A stretch of DNA of 64,000 bases, from positions 434,001 through 498,000 of the forward strand of contig JAPLCB010000009.1 in assembly GCA_026392455.1 (NCBI GenBank), read 5' to 3'. The translations under genes were made by a program, and so were the position numbers. Source of the stretch: Propionibacteriales bacterium (lineage in GTDB: Bacteria > Actinomycetota > Actinomycetes > Propionibacteriales > Nocardioidaceae). Positions 52,664 through 61,998 of this stretch are shown here, in pieces. A model generated the notes under the pieces. The model did not search any database. It had not been told where the DNA came from and worked only from the letters and a program-made list of their open reading frames with translations. Position 1 is the first letter of the stretch. Every line of letters starts with the position of its first letter.

Positions 52664-53626
52664 ATGCCCCCGTCGATATCCAGTCGGATGACAGCGCTCG
52701 CTCTCCTTGGCGCGACACGAGTGGCCGCACCGGCTTTGGTGAGCCCGGTGCTCGTGCGACCGTTTCGCTCGACGTGGACGAAAGTCGCGGATGCACTGAC
52801 TCATCGGGTTGCTGCGCGCCCGGTGGACGCGGCGACGCCGATGGGCGAACGAGTCATCGGCGAGTGGATAGGGGCACCGGTGCTCCCCGACGCGCCTGTC
52901 GTCTTCTACCTGCATGGCGGCGGGTACTCACTTTGTTCACCATCGACACACCGTCACCTTGTGGCCTCTTTGGCCGAGGCTGTCGGAGGATCTGCGTTCG
53001 CGTTGCGCTACCGCATGGCGCCGAGGTTTCGATTCCCCGCAGCGAACGAAGACGCCCTGCGGGCATACCGATGGCTACTGGATCAGGGGATCAGTGCCGC
53101 GAATATCGCCGTTGTCGGCGACTCGGCAGGGGGCCATCTGGCTTTGGGGCTTCTCGGGGACCTCCGAGAAGCCGGTTTGCCCATGCCTGGGTCGGTGGTC
53201 GCGCTGTCACCGATCGTCGACGGCACCATGGCGATCGCCCGAGCCTGTCGCGTGGTCGATCCGATGTTCCCGCGCAGCACCGCCTACGACGTCATGAGCC
53301 GCTACTTCGACGGGAGTGACAGCACCGACCATCGGGTCGACGTGTGCCGGGTCGCAGGACCAGACCTACCACCGATCCTGATTCACGCCGGCGGACGCGA
53401 GATGTTCGTTGACGACGCGCTCGCTTTCACCCGGGCCATGGAGGACGCAGGCCAGCCGTGCGAGCTTCACGTCTGGCCAGGGCAAGTCCATGCATTCCAG
53501 GTGCTCCACCCGTTCATCCCGGAAGGGAGAGCGGCCGTAAGAGAAGCCGCCGACTTCATCAGATTCAAGCGCACGTCACGCAGCGACCGGCGTACCCAGC
53601 TCAGCCAGGAAGGCAACATCCCATGA
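52664..53626 (+). CDS. Alpha/beta hydrolase (HSL-type esterase)
   Basis: Carboxylesterase of 320 residues. The oxyanion motif is YLHGGGYSLCSPSTHR; the nucleophile elbow is GDSAGGHLALG; a late Asp lies around REMFVDDALAF and a His in WPGQVHAF. This is the hormone-sensitive lipase family. ATG at 52664 has AGGAGG 5 nt upstream. In a pathway with a Baeyer-Villiger-type enzyme it could open the ester or lactone product (inference). Its stop overlaps the next gene as ATGA. Confidence 0.9.
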   Translation: MPPSISSRMTALALLGATRVAAPALVSPVLVRPFRSTWTKVADALTHRVAARPVDAATPMGERVIGEWIGAPVLPDAPVVFYLHGGGYSLCSPSTHRHLVASLAEAVGGSAFALRYRMAPRFRFPAANEDALRAYRWLLDQGISAANIAVVGDSAGGHLALGLLGDLREAGLPMPGSVVALSPIVDGTMAIARACRVVDPMFPRSTAYDVMSRYFDGSDSTDHRVDVCRVAGPDLPPILIHAGGREMFVDDALAFTRAMEDAGQPCELHVWPGQVHAFQVLHPFIPEGRAAVREAADFIRFKRTSRSDRRTQLSQEGNIP

Positions 53627-55590
53627 CAACCAGCACCATTTCGGGAAGCGGATCGTTCGAGGTCTACAACCCGCTCGACGGAAGCCTCCTCGACCTCGTG
53701 GCAGAAGCGACTGCGGACGATGTTCGACGAGTCGTGACCGGGCTGCGGGATGAGCAGGTGGCGTGGTCCGCTCTGCCAGTTTCGCAACGGGTGCAATGGA
53801 TGCACCGATTCCGTGACTGGCTCCTCGACAACACAGACCGGGTCAACGGGCTGCTCCAGCAGGAGACCGGAAAGCCCGTTGCCGAACTCACGATCGAGAT
53901 CGCCTCGAGCCTCGCCGCGCTGCGCTACTACACGTCCCACGCCGAGGAGTTCCTGCGCGACGACACACCCCGACCGTCCAGCCCGCTCACGGCGATGAAG
54001 CAGCTCCGGGTGCGACATGTCGCGTATCCGGTCGTGGGCGTGATCAGCCCCTGGAACTTCCCGATTGCAATGTTCCTCTGGGACTCCATCCCGGCCCTGC
54101 TGGCAGGAGCAGCGGTCGTGGTCAAGCCGTCCGAACAGACACCTCTTGCCACAGCGGCAGTGGTCGACGGTTGGAGCCAGATCGGTGCGCCGCCGGTCTT
54201 CACCGTTCTCCACGGCGCCGGACCAACCGGTGAGGCCGTTGTCGACGCCGTGGACTACGTGCACTTCACGGGGTCGACCCGTACCGGCATCGCCATTGCG
54301 ACCCGGGCGGCAGCACAGCTGAAGCCGTACAGCCTGGAGCTCGGAGGTAAGGATCCCGCGATCGTGATGGCGGATGCCGATGTGGAGCAGGCCGCAGCAA
54401 GTATTGCCTTCAACGGGATGGTGAACTCGGGGCAGATGTGTGTCGCGACCGAGCGGGTCTACGTCCACGACTCGGTTCATGACAAGTTCGTCGATGCGGT
54501 CGTCGAGCGAGTGCGTGAACTCCGTCAGGACGGCTCTGGCCCGGACAGCGATGTGACGGGCCTCATCACCCCGCAGCAACTTGAGATCGTGACGGATCAC
54601 GTCGCGGACGCCTTGGCCCACGGGGCTCACCTTCGATGTGGCGGTCAGGTCACCGGAGTCGGGCTCGGTTACGAACCCACCGTGCTCACCGACGTCGACC
54701 ACACCATGCGTGTCATGACCGACGAGACCTTCGGTCCCGTGCTGCCAATCATGCGGTTCTCCTCGGATGAGGACGCGGTTCGACTGGCCAACGACTCTGC
54801 TTTCGGCCTCTCGGCAAGTGTGTGGAGCCGGGACAGGAATGTCGCTCGTTCCGTTGCTGAGAGACTCGAGGTCGGCACCGTCAACATCAACGACGGAGTC
54901 ACCCATCTGTTGTGCCATCCGATTCCCCAATCAGGATGGAAGTCGTCGGGGGTGGGCGCCCGCCTGGGCGGACGCCAAGGCATTCTGAAGTACACCCGCT
55001 CGCAGGCGATGACGGAGAACCGGGTTCAGCTCTCCGTGGTCGGCGCAGTGGCTGGGTTCCCCTACTCGGCCTCGAAGACCAAGATGCTTCGCACTGTGGG
55101 GAATCTCGTGGACGGCGGCTCCTGGAGGGGCCGGTTGGGTCTGACGGCACTGCAGTCGACCCGCGAAGTGCAGGTGGAGCGCGAGATCCCGGCGTCGGCC
55201 GCGGACGTCTTCGCCTGGCTCGAGAACGGCCACAACTTCCTCCGCGGCCTGCCGGCCTTCATGGTCGAGCACCGCACCGGCACCCACTCTCGATTCGGCG
55301 TGGGTTCGGTGCGAGATCTCCTGACCCCGCTCGGGGTGGTGCGCGAGCAGGTCACTGCGCACCGACAGCACGAGCTGCTCGGCTACGTCATCACTTCCCC
55401 TTTGCCACCGCTGCGGCATCTTGGGGCCGAAATCGGACTGCACCCGAGCGGTCCGAATTCCACCCGGGTGGTGTGGACATCCCGCTTCGCAGGCCCTGCA
55501 GTGGCCCAGAACGTGGCTGCCGCCGTATTCACCCAGATCTTCGGGCGGATTCTCGCATCGTGCGCGGACGCCTTCTCCGAGCCTTCGTGA
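53623..55590 (+). CDS. Aldehyde dehydrogenase fused to an SRPBCC domain
   Basis: A 655-residue protein. Residues 10-465 are an NAD(P) aldehyde dehydrogenase: VISPWNFPIAMFLWDS, FTGSTRTG, E239 in LELGGKDPAIV and nucleophile C273 in NSGQMCVATERV. Residues 513-650 form an SRPBCC (START-like) domain (EVQVEREIPASAADVFAWL ... FRGLP-like FLRGLPAFMVEH). The frame is continuous, so the fusion is real and not a frameshift. ALDHs are normally about 480-500 residues. The extra domain may bind the hydrophobic aldehyde or acid. ATG at 53623 overlaps the esterase stop (ATGA). Confidence 0.88.
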   Translation: MTTSTISGSGSFEVYNPLDGSLLDLVAEATADDVRRVVTGLRDEQVAWSALPVSQRVQWMHRFRDWLLDNTDRVNGLLQQETGKPVAELTIEIASSLAALRYYTSHAEEFLRDDTPRPSSPLTAMKQLRVRHVAYPVVGVISPWNFPIAMFLWDSIPALLAGAAVVVKPSEQTPLATAAVVDGWSQIGAPPVFTVLHGAGPTGEAVVDAVDYVHFTGSTRTGIAIATRAAAQLKPYSLELGGKDPAIVMADADVEQAAASIAFNGMVNSGQMCVATERVYVHDSVHDKFVDAVVERVRELRQDGSGPDSDVTGLITPQQLEIVTDHVADALAHGAHLRCGGQVTGVGLGYEPTVLTDVDHTMRVMTDETFGPVLPIMRFSSDEDAVRLANDSAFGLSASVWSRDRNVARSVAERLEVGTVNINDGVTHLLCHPIPQSGWKSSGVGARLGGRQGILKYTRSQAMTENRVQLSVVGAVAGFPYSASKTKMLRTVGNLVDGGSWRGRLGLTALQSTREVQVEREIPASAADVFAWLENGHNFLRGLPAFMVEHRTGTHSRFGVGSVRDLLTPLGVVREQVTAHRQHELLGYVITSPLPPLRHLGAEIGLHPSGPNSTRVVWTSRFAGPAVAQNVAAAVFTQIFGRILASCADAFSEPS

Positions 55591-55597
55591 GGTACGC

Positions 55598-56374
55598 ATG
55601 AGTGTCAGGTACACGGTCGAGAACGGCTGCGCCCGCATTACGCTGGACGACCCGGCGCGCGGTCACCCGATCAACGCTGAAGTCACGGCAGCGCTCGCTG
55701 ATGCCGCCCGCAACGCACGCCGCGACGGCGCACGCGTCGTTGTGCTCAGCAGCACCGGGCGGTTCTTCTGCACCGGCGGGGATCTAAGTGCGCTTGGCAA
55801 CTCGAGCGAACCGGACCGCTACCTGGACGATGCAGCCCACGATTTCCACCGTTTCATCAGCGAGTTGCTGGCCGGAAGCGCCGTCGTCGTGTCCTCGGTC
55901 CAGGGCCCGGCGGTCGGCGGCGGGCTGTCACTCGCCGCAGTCGCGGACATCGTGATCGCATCCGAATCCGCATCGTTCATGCTCGGATACACGAAGCTCG
56001 GGCTCTCGGTCGATGGTGGCGCGAGCATGCTGGTACACACCTTCGGGCTGCATCGTGCGCTGCGCATGGCCCTGCTCAACGACACCCTGAGCGCCCGAGA
56101 GGCACTGGAAGCTGGACTCGTCGCCCGAGTCGTGTCCCACGATCAGCTCTCCCCGGCGACCGAGGAGCTGGTCGAGCAACTGTTGTCAGGGTCGCTTGAC
56201 GCTTACGCGTCGTGCCGAAGGTTGTTTCGCGACGCGGCAGAGCCAGCAGCGGATACCCGCTTGCGCGCCGAGGCCTTGCAGCTGTGCGAGCGGGCACGCA
56301 GTGACGAGGGACGAGCTGGGATCGCGGCGGCATCTGCGCAGGCGCGCGAGCGTCGGCCGCGAAACCAAGCCTGA
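55598..56374 (+). CDS. Enoyl-CoA hydratase/isomerase family protein
   Basis: Crotonase of 258 residues. Oxyanion loops FCTGGDLSALG and GPAVGGGLSLAAVAD are present. Both hydratase glutamates are absent: the first loop has Ser (GGGLSL) and the second reads YTKLGLSVDGG, the PaaG/isomerase-like pattern with Asp. An isomerase or related function is therefore more likely than hydration. ATG at 55598 with GAGGT upstream, 7 nt after the ALDH stop. Last gene of its operon. Confidence 0.87.
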   Translation: MSVRYTVENGCARITLDDPARGHPINAEVTAALADAARNARRDGARVVVLSSTGRFFCTGGDLSALGNSSEPDRYLDDAAHDFHRFISELLAGSAVVVSSVQGPAVGGGLSLAAVADIVIASESASFMLGYTKLGLSVDGGASMLVHTFGLHRALRMALLNDTLSAREALEAGLVARVVSHDQLSPATEELVEQLLSGSLDAYASCRRLFRDAAEPAADTRLRAEALQLCERARSDEGRAGIAAASAQARERRPRNQA

Positions 56375-56480
56375 GGCCGCCGACACCCGCCATTGCTGGA
56401 ACTGCACGTCATTCGTTTGAAGCACAGCCGCCAATGTCTCCATGGTCCGCCGTGGGTTCGGCGCGAGGAGGAGTCCTGAG

Positions 56481-58439
56481 ATGAGCAACGAAGCGCTGGC
56501 CAACCTTGGCACCGAGGACCGTCGGTTCGAGCCGCCGGCCGAGTTCGCGGCGAACGCGAACCTGACCGCCGCGGCGTACGACGAGGCTGCCGCGGACCTG
56601 CTAGGTTTCTGGGAGAAGTAGGCCGACCGGCTGACCTGGGACACCCGGTGGGACGAGGTCCTGGACTGGAGCAACCCGCCGTTCGCGAAGTGGTTTGTCG
56701 GCGGCAAGCTCAACGCGGCGTACAACTGCGTGGACCGGCACGTCGAGGCCGGGGCCGGCGACAAGGTCGCGTTCCACTGGGTCGGCGAGCCCGGTGAAGA
56801 CGCTCGCGACATCACTTACGCCCAGCTCCAGGACGAGGTCTGCCAGGCCGCCAACGCGCTGGTCGAGCTCGGCGTCCAGACCGGCGACCGGGTCGCGATC
56901 TACCTGCCGATGATCCCCGAGGCGGTCGTGGCGATGCTGGCCTGCGCCCGGCTCGGGGCCCCGCACACGGTCGTGTTCGGCGGCTTCTCCGCAGACGCGC
57001 TCGCCTCCCGGGTCGAGGACTGCCAGGCGAAGGTCGTCATCACCGCCGACGGCGGCTACCGTCGCGGCGCCCCCTCGGCGCTGAAGCCGGCCGTGGACGA
57101 GGCCCGCACCAAGACCGACCTGATCGAGAAGGTCCTGGTCGTCAGGCGCACCGGCCAGGACGTGGCCTGGGACGACAACGTCGACGTCTGGTGGGACGGC
57201 GCGGTCGGGTCCGCCTCGACCGAGCACGCATGCGAGTTCTTCGACGCCGAGCACCCGCTCTACGTCATGTACACCTCCGGGTCGACCGGCACGCCCAAGG
57301 GCATCCTGCACACCACCGGCGGCTACCTCGTCGGGGCGGCGTATACCCACTGGGGCATCTTCGACCTCAAGCCCGAGAGCGACGTCTACTGGTGCACCGC
57401 CGACATCGGCTGGGTCACCGGGCACTCCTACATGGTCTACGGCCCGCTCGCCAACCAGGCCACCTCGGTGATGTACGAGGGCGTCCCGGACTCCCCCCAC
57501 AAGGGCCGCTGGTGGGAGATCATCGAGAAGTACAAGGTCTCGATCTTCTACACCGCGCCCACCGCCATCCGGACCTTCATGAAGTGGGGCGACGACATCC
57601 CCGCCCAGCACGACATGAGCTCGCTGCGCCTGCTCGGGTCGGTCGGCGAGCCCATCAACCCGGAGGCCTACATCTGGTACCGGGAGACCATCGGTGGCGG
57701 CAGGGCCCCGGTCGTGGACACCTGGTGGCAGACCGAGACCGGCTCGATCATGATCTCACCCCTGCCGGGCGTGACCGCCGCCAAGCCCGGTTCGGCGATG
57801 CGAGCCATCCCCGGGATCGTCGCCGATGTGGTCAACGACGAGGGCGAGTCCGTCCCGGACGGCTCCGGCGGCTACCTGGTCATCAAGGAGCCCTGGCCCT
57901 CGATGCTGAGCACCCTGTGGGGCGACGACCAGCGCTTCAAGGACACCTACTGGTCACGCTGGAAGGGCATGTACTTCGCCGGCGACGGCGCCAAGAAGGA
58001 CATCGACGGAGACGTCTGGGTGCTCGGCCGCGTCGACGACGTCATGAACGTCTCGGGCCACCGGCTCTCCACCACCGAGATCGAGTCCGCCCTGGTCAGC
58101 CACCCCAAGGTCGCCGAAGCCGCGGTCGTCGGTGCCACCGACGAGATGACCGGCCAGGCCGTGTGCGCCTACGTGATCCTGCGCGAGGCCGCAGGCGACG
58201 GCGGAGCGGACATCGTCACCGAGCTGCGCAACCACGTCGCCCACGAGATCGGCGCCATCGCCAAGCCCCGCCAGATCATGATCGTCCCCGAGCTGCCCAA
58301 GACGCGGTCCGGCAAGATCATGCGCCGCCTGCTCCGCGACGTCGCCGAGAACCGTGAGATCGGCGACGTCACCACGTTGACCGATGACTCGGTGATGAAG
58401 CTGATCGCCCAGGGAGCCGCTGCCAGCGCCGAGGACTGA
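56481..58439 (+). pseudogene. acsA: Acetyl-CoA synthetase interrupted by an in-frame amber codon
   Basis: The frame from the ATG at 56481 (AGGAGGAG upstream) to 58439 encodes a full-length acetyl-CoA synthetase (652 codons): TSGSTGTPKGILHTTGG, WWQTETGSIMISPLPG, GRVDDVMNVSGHRLSTTEIE and TRSGKIMRRLL with the acetylatable lysine. Codon 47 (56619-56621) is TAG within FWEK-stop-ADRLTWD; family members usually have Gln there, so one C-to-T change explains it. The rest of the gene is undamaged and strongly codon-biased. Options: a recent nonsense mutation, a sequence error, suppression, or re-initiation at GTG 56730 without the first 83 residues. Confidence 0.85.
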
Positions 58440-58860
58440 ACTCCATGGGGCTTCGTGGGACGCGCCAAGACGACTCTGGATCCGCCGGCATTCGACTAGG
58501 ACTGCATCCCCTAGCTGGGTGAGCAGATTTCGCTCGCATATGCCTTCTGCTTCGCGCGACTAGCGCTCGTGACTCGAAGGAACGGTCCGGCCCAGCGCTA
58601 GGTCACCGATCCACTCGGTCCGACTCGCCCCTGTCGGCAGCGTCCCCGAGCCTTCTCGCGCTTGCCCAGGCCCGTCGACCGGTCCGTGGCAAACGGGCCG
58701 GCCGGGACTCCGGTAGAACGTGCGAGAAAACGTGGACGCAAGGGCGAGGGCGCTCCGAGGGCCAGATGGAGCTGTACGAACCCATCGAGCAGAACTGACT
58801 CAGGCAGGATTTGAACCGGAACCCTCTGGATTTGAGGTGTAATCCTCGACCCTCGGCCGG
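58440..58860. other. Gene-free stretch with a tRNA-like T-arm remnant
   Basis: About 420 bp between acsA and the ribbon-helix-helix gene. I see no convincing gene. On the minus strand, near 58806-58820, GGTTCAAATCC resembles a tRNA T-arm, but the flanking stems do not pair well, so it is at most a decayed tRNA 3' end. It might mark an old integration boundary of the recombinase region to the right. Confidence 0.35.
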
Positions 58861-59190
58861 CTACGTGTCGGGGGCGTTAGTGCTCAACGCCTCGCGCCGA
58901 ATGTTCGAGAGATCACGCTCGATCCGGTCGAAGACAGCATGGAGGTCGTCTGCCGGCGAGAGCGCTTGAAGCAGAAACAGACGGGCCACCGTCGAGACGG
59001 GGAGCCCGCGCTGGTCGGCATACGCGGTGAGCTGGTCGAGTTCGTGGTCGTTGAGGCGAACCTGAAGGGTCCGGGACCGCGAGTGGCCGCGCGTGATCCG
59101 TACGTCAGTACGTACCGCTGAATCCTGGTCGGCCTCGGCCATCTCGGCTGCCACCGCCTCGGCTTCAAGCAGTTCGTCGATCCTTGCCAT
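58861..59190 (-). CDS. Ribbon-helix-helix (CopG-like) DNA-binding protein
   Basis: Protein of 109 residues. The central segment SRTLQVRLNDHELDQLTAYA and PVSTVARLFLLQAL is a ribbon-helix-helix domain, as in CopG-type repressors and antitoxins. ATG at 59190 with AAGGAG upstream. A palindrome at 59230-59250 fits autoregulation. No toxin gene follows on the strand, so it may be an orphan antitoxin or an element regulator. Confidence 0.75.
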   Translation of the reverse strand: MARIDELLEAEAVAAEMAEADQDSAVRTDVRITRGHSRSRTLQVRLNDHELDQLTAYADQRGLPVSTVARLFLLQALSPADDLHAVFDRIERDLSNIRREALSTNAPDT

Positions 59191-59229
59191 CGCCGCTCTC
59201 CTTCTAGTGCCACCGGCGGCCTGGTCTGA

Positions 59230-59250
59230 CTGTAATACATTGCATTACAG
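59230..59250. promoter_or_regulatory. Palindromic operator of the ribbon-helix-helix gene
   Basis: CTGTAAT (59230-59236) and ATTACAG (59244-59250) form a perfect 7-bp inverted repeat with a 7-bp AT-rich spacer, 40-60 nt upstream of the gene at 59190 and about 120 nt before the divergent recombinase fragment. Confidence 0.6.
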
Positions 59251-59368
59251 ATGGCACTACCCGTTCCAGAGGACCGCCCCGGCGCGCATGATCCACAAGG
59301 TCGCTAGGTCGCAACGTCACACCTTCTCGATGAGGGCAACCCTGTCCACGTCATCGAAGGAGCAAGAA

Positions 59369-60175
59369 GTGACCTCTCCCATCAACTCAGACATGACACT
59401 CGCTGAGCTGGTCGGCATCTGGCTGGTCCGGCTGCGAGCCGAGGGCCGACTCGAGGCCGCCACGATCAACGAGTACGAGCGGGTGCTGCGCAAGCTCGTC
59501 GTACCCGCATTGGGCGACGATTCGATCTCAGCGCTGACTACGGACGGCATCAACGAGGTGCTCGCTCGCCTCGGAGCCCAGAGCACGAACCGGCAGCGCA
59601 AGGCGAAGGTCATCGCTGGCGCGATGCTCGACGCCGCCGTGGCTGATGGCGCAATCGCAGTGAACCCGGTCCGCGGGTCGCTGAGCGTGAGCCGTCCCAA
59701 GACGGCACCCCGGACTCTGACACTGGCTGACCTCGAGGCAGCTCGGGACGCCGTGCGCACGTGGATGACCAAGGACCGGCCAGGGCCGAAGTCGTCGGAC
59801 GATCTGGCCGACATCATCGACCTCATGCTCGCAACCGGCGCCCGGATCGGCGAAGTCCTCGCAATTCGATGGAGCGACATCGACCTGCACGCGCGCCAGG
59901 TCGTCATCAACGCGACCATCAAGACCGAGACCGCAAAAGGAACCTACCGAAAGACGCTTCCAACCTCGCGCACCCTCGGGCTCACCACCTTTGGGGTGGA
60001 AGTACTTCGGCGCCGCGAGCAACACGGCAGGCGGAACGAACTGGATGCGGTCTTCGCGACGCGCAACGACACCTGGCACCAGGTCAACAACGTTGAGCGA
60101 CGCTGGCGCCAGATTCGTGCTGAAGCCGGGCTTGAGTGGGTGACGCCGGACGCCTTTCGCGCCCTCGCGCGATGA
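59369..60175 (+). pseudogene. Truncated tyrosine recombinase (phage-type integrase)
   Basis: A 268-codon frame with an SAM-like core-binding domain (TLAELVGIWLVRLRAEGRLE) and the start of the catalytic domain (ATGARIGEVLAIRWSDID, first catalytic Arg). The HxxR box should read like TPHDFRRT; here it is WVTPDAFRALAR and then a stop, so the His is lost and the GH and Tyr motifs are absent. I chose the GTG at 59369 (AAGGAG 6 nt upstream). It ends 4 nt from the convergent intact integrase, which suggests one recombinase replaced or truncated the other. Confidence 0.75.
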
Positions 60176-60179
60176 CCAG

Positions 60180-61442
60180 CTACGCCACGTCCCCAACGTC
60201 CGGATCGTCGTCGACCGAGGCAAGCAACTGCTCCTCCCCGGCAGCCGCAGGCAACGCGAGCAGCGTTTGATCCGGATTCTCCGGGCGAAGGGTCCGCTCC
60301 AACTGAGCCGCCGGCGTTGGGTCGACCGCACGGTCGCGCTCGATGTAGTGGCCCTCGGTTATCGCCGACGAGGTATGTCCGAGGAACGCCGCTGCCGCGT
60401 CGCTGCCAAGACCGCGGGCGATCACGGTAGCTCCAGTCCGTCGATACCAGCGCAGGCTGATCCCCGAGTCAGCGAGCCCGGCGGACGCGAGGAACTCCCT
60501 GAACGTGCGCCGCACGTTGTAGGGACTGAGCGGTCCCCCGTTCCGGTTCGCAAAGATTGTCCGCGCCGGCGGAACCCCGGCAACCCGACGGCGGATCACC
60601 CCAGCGGCGAACTCCGGTACCGGAATGCGGCGGACCGAGGCATCCGACTTCGGACGACCCTGGCGGACGGCGCCAGCGCCCTTGCGCTGGACGACGGTCC
60701 CGCTGACTGCGATGACCATGCCAGTCGAGGAGTCCTCGACGTCGCATGGCCGCAGCGCCAGGACCTCTCCGGGCCGCATGGCCGTCCCCAGCAGAACCTC
60801 GATGATGTCGCGGACCTGGCCGTCGGGCTTGGGCCCCGGCTGACCCGGCCCCGTGCGCCAATTGGCGGCGGCCGCGCGGATGGCCGCGATCTGCTCCAAC
60901 GTGAGGGCCTTCGGTTGGCTCTTGGGATGGCGAAGCGGCGATGTGCCAGCAACGGGGTTACGCGCCACCGCGTCGTGCCGCAACGCGTACCCGAACAACA
61001 GATTCAGCAGGGTCCGCGACTGCCGGGCTCGCGAGGAGGAGATCGCAGCCTGAGACTTCAGGAACCATTCGGCTCGGCCTGTGGTGACCTCCGCGAGCGT
61101 GTAGTGCTCGAAAGCCGGAAGGACATGCAGGCGCACTTGGTCGCGGTAGTTCTGCTTGGTCCCTTCAGCGAGTCGCTGGAGGTCGAGGTCGGCCAGCCAC
61201 ACCTCGACCAGATCGGCGAAGCTGCTCTGCGAGGTGAGGACCCTGGCGCTGCCAAACGTGGGCCGATCCAGGAGCCGTTCCTTGAGGACTTGCCGTGCCT
61301 GCGCCGCGGTTCGTCCGGACACCCGAACGTGCCGGATCCGGCCGTCCGCGTCGCGGAACCGGGTCTCGGCGATCACCCGGTCACCGCGGCGACGTACCGC
61401 GATCGACCCGTAGGCGCCCACCGGAGTGCGAGGGCGCGCCAT
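60180..61442 (-). CDS. Tyrosine recombinase/integrase
   Basis: Site-specific recombinase of 420 residues. An N-terminal AP2-like arm-binding part (SIAVRRRGDRVIAETRFRDADG), a core-binding domain (FADLVEVWLADLDLQRLAEG) and the catalytic domain with MRPGEVLALRPCD, LGHTSSAITEGHYIERD (His and Tyr). The HxxR box reads RWYR, so the usual His is Arg. ATG at 61442 overlaps the upstream gene's stop (TGATG). It lies near the 3' end of tRNA-Ala, the usual layout of tRNA-integrating elements. Confidence 0.9.
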   Translation of the reverse strand: MARPRTPVGAYGSIAVRRRGDRVIAETRFRDADGRIRHVRVSGRTAAQARQVLKERLLDRPTFGSARVLTSQSSFADLVEVWLADLDLQRLAEGTKQNYRDQVRLHVLPAFEHYTLAEVTTGRAEWFLKSQAAISSSRARQSRTLLNLLFGYALRHDAVARNPVAGTSPLRHPKSQPKALTLEQIAAIRAAAANWRTGPGQPGPKPDGQVRDIIEVLLGTAMRPGEVLALRPCDVEDSSTGMVIAVSGTVVQRKGAGAVRQGRPKSDASVRRIPVPEFAAGVIRRRVAGVPPARTIFANRNGGPLSPYNVRRTFREFLASAGLADSGISLRWYRRTGATVIARGLGSDAAAAFLGHTSSAITEGHYIERDRAVDPTPAAQLERTLRPENPDQTLLALPAAAGEEQLLASVDDDPDVGDVA

Positions 61443-61699
61443 CAGTGGCCCCTCAGCTGGTGGCGACGGTCGTCCTCGCTCTCCAGCCGGGTCAGCCACG
61501 CATCGATCTCGCTTACACGGAACCGCAACTCGCGGCCGACCCGGAAGCCGCGAGGCCCCCGTCCTTGGCTACGCAGGTCGTAGATCGTCTGGGCGCTGAC
61601 CTGCAGTTGGGTGCAGAGCTCGGAGAGGGACAGGACGCCGTCGACAAGCGACAGCGTCGTGGCGTTCGCGGAACTGTCTCGGATCGTCTCGGTCTTCAT
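61442..61699 (-). CDS. AlpA/excisionase-like helix-turn-helix protein
   Basis: Protein of 85 residues with the MerR-like excisionase fold: LSLSELCTQLQVSAQTIYDLRSQG, GPRGFRVGRELRFRVSEIDAWL. Such proteins direct excision or regulate the integrase. The start at 61699 (MKTETIRDSS) is chosen; a longer frame to 61894 runs into the tRNA. Its stop overlaps the integrase ATG, so the two are coupled. Upstream, GCGGAGTA is repeated 11 bp apart (61784 and 61795). Confidence 0.8.
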   Translation of the reverse strand: MKTETIRDSSANATTLSLVDGVLSLSELCTQLQVSAQTIYDLRSQGRGPRGFRVGRELRFRVSEIDAWLTRLESEDDRRHQLRGH

Positions 61700-61854
61700 G
61701 ACCCTCAGGTGTGCGAGGACATCCGGGAGCCGACGAGAGTGCCCGAGACCGGGCGATGAGTGCGGCCCGGCTGGGCCCAATGTGCGGAGTAAACGCGGAG
61801 TAGCCATGCTGCCCCCCAATTCGGGATGACAGGCATCGGCCCTGACCTGCAAGT

Positions 61855-61931
<77 letters not shown>

Positions 61932-61998
61932 TTGATGCAGAGGAAAAGTTACCACCGCACCCGCCGGACTCCGAAACCGGTGTCCGATCCTCGACCAG

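Noticed and set aside
53467-54930. Long open frame antisense to the esterase/ALDH genes
   Set aside because: It mirrors the codon pattern of the plus-strand genes, has no protein motif and no ribosome site. Similar high-GC antisense frames (28054-29865, 29972-31258, 50818-52548) were dismissed for the same reason.
58603-58785. 60-codon minus-strand frame in the gap after acsA
   Set aside because: Arg/Pro-rich, low-complexity composition, no ribosome site and no family resemblance.
58796-58850. Possible second tRNA
   Set aside because: Only a T-loop-like GGTTCAAATCC is recognisable; acceptor and anticodon stems do not pair, so no functional tRNA can be drawn.
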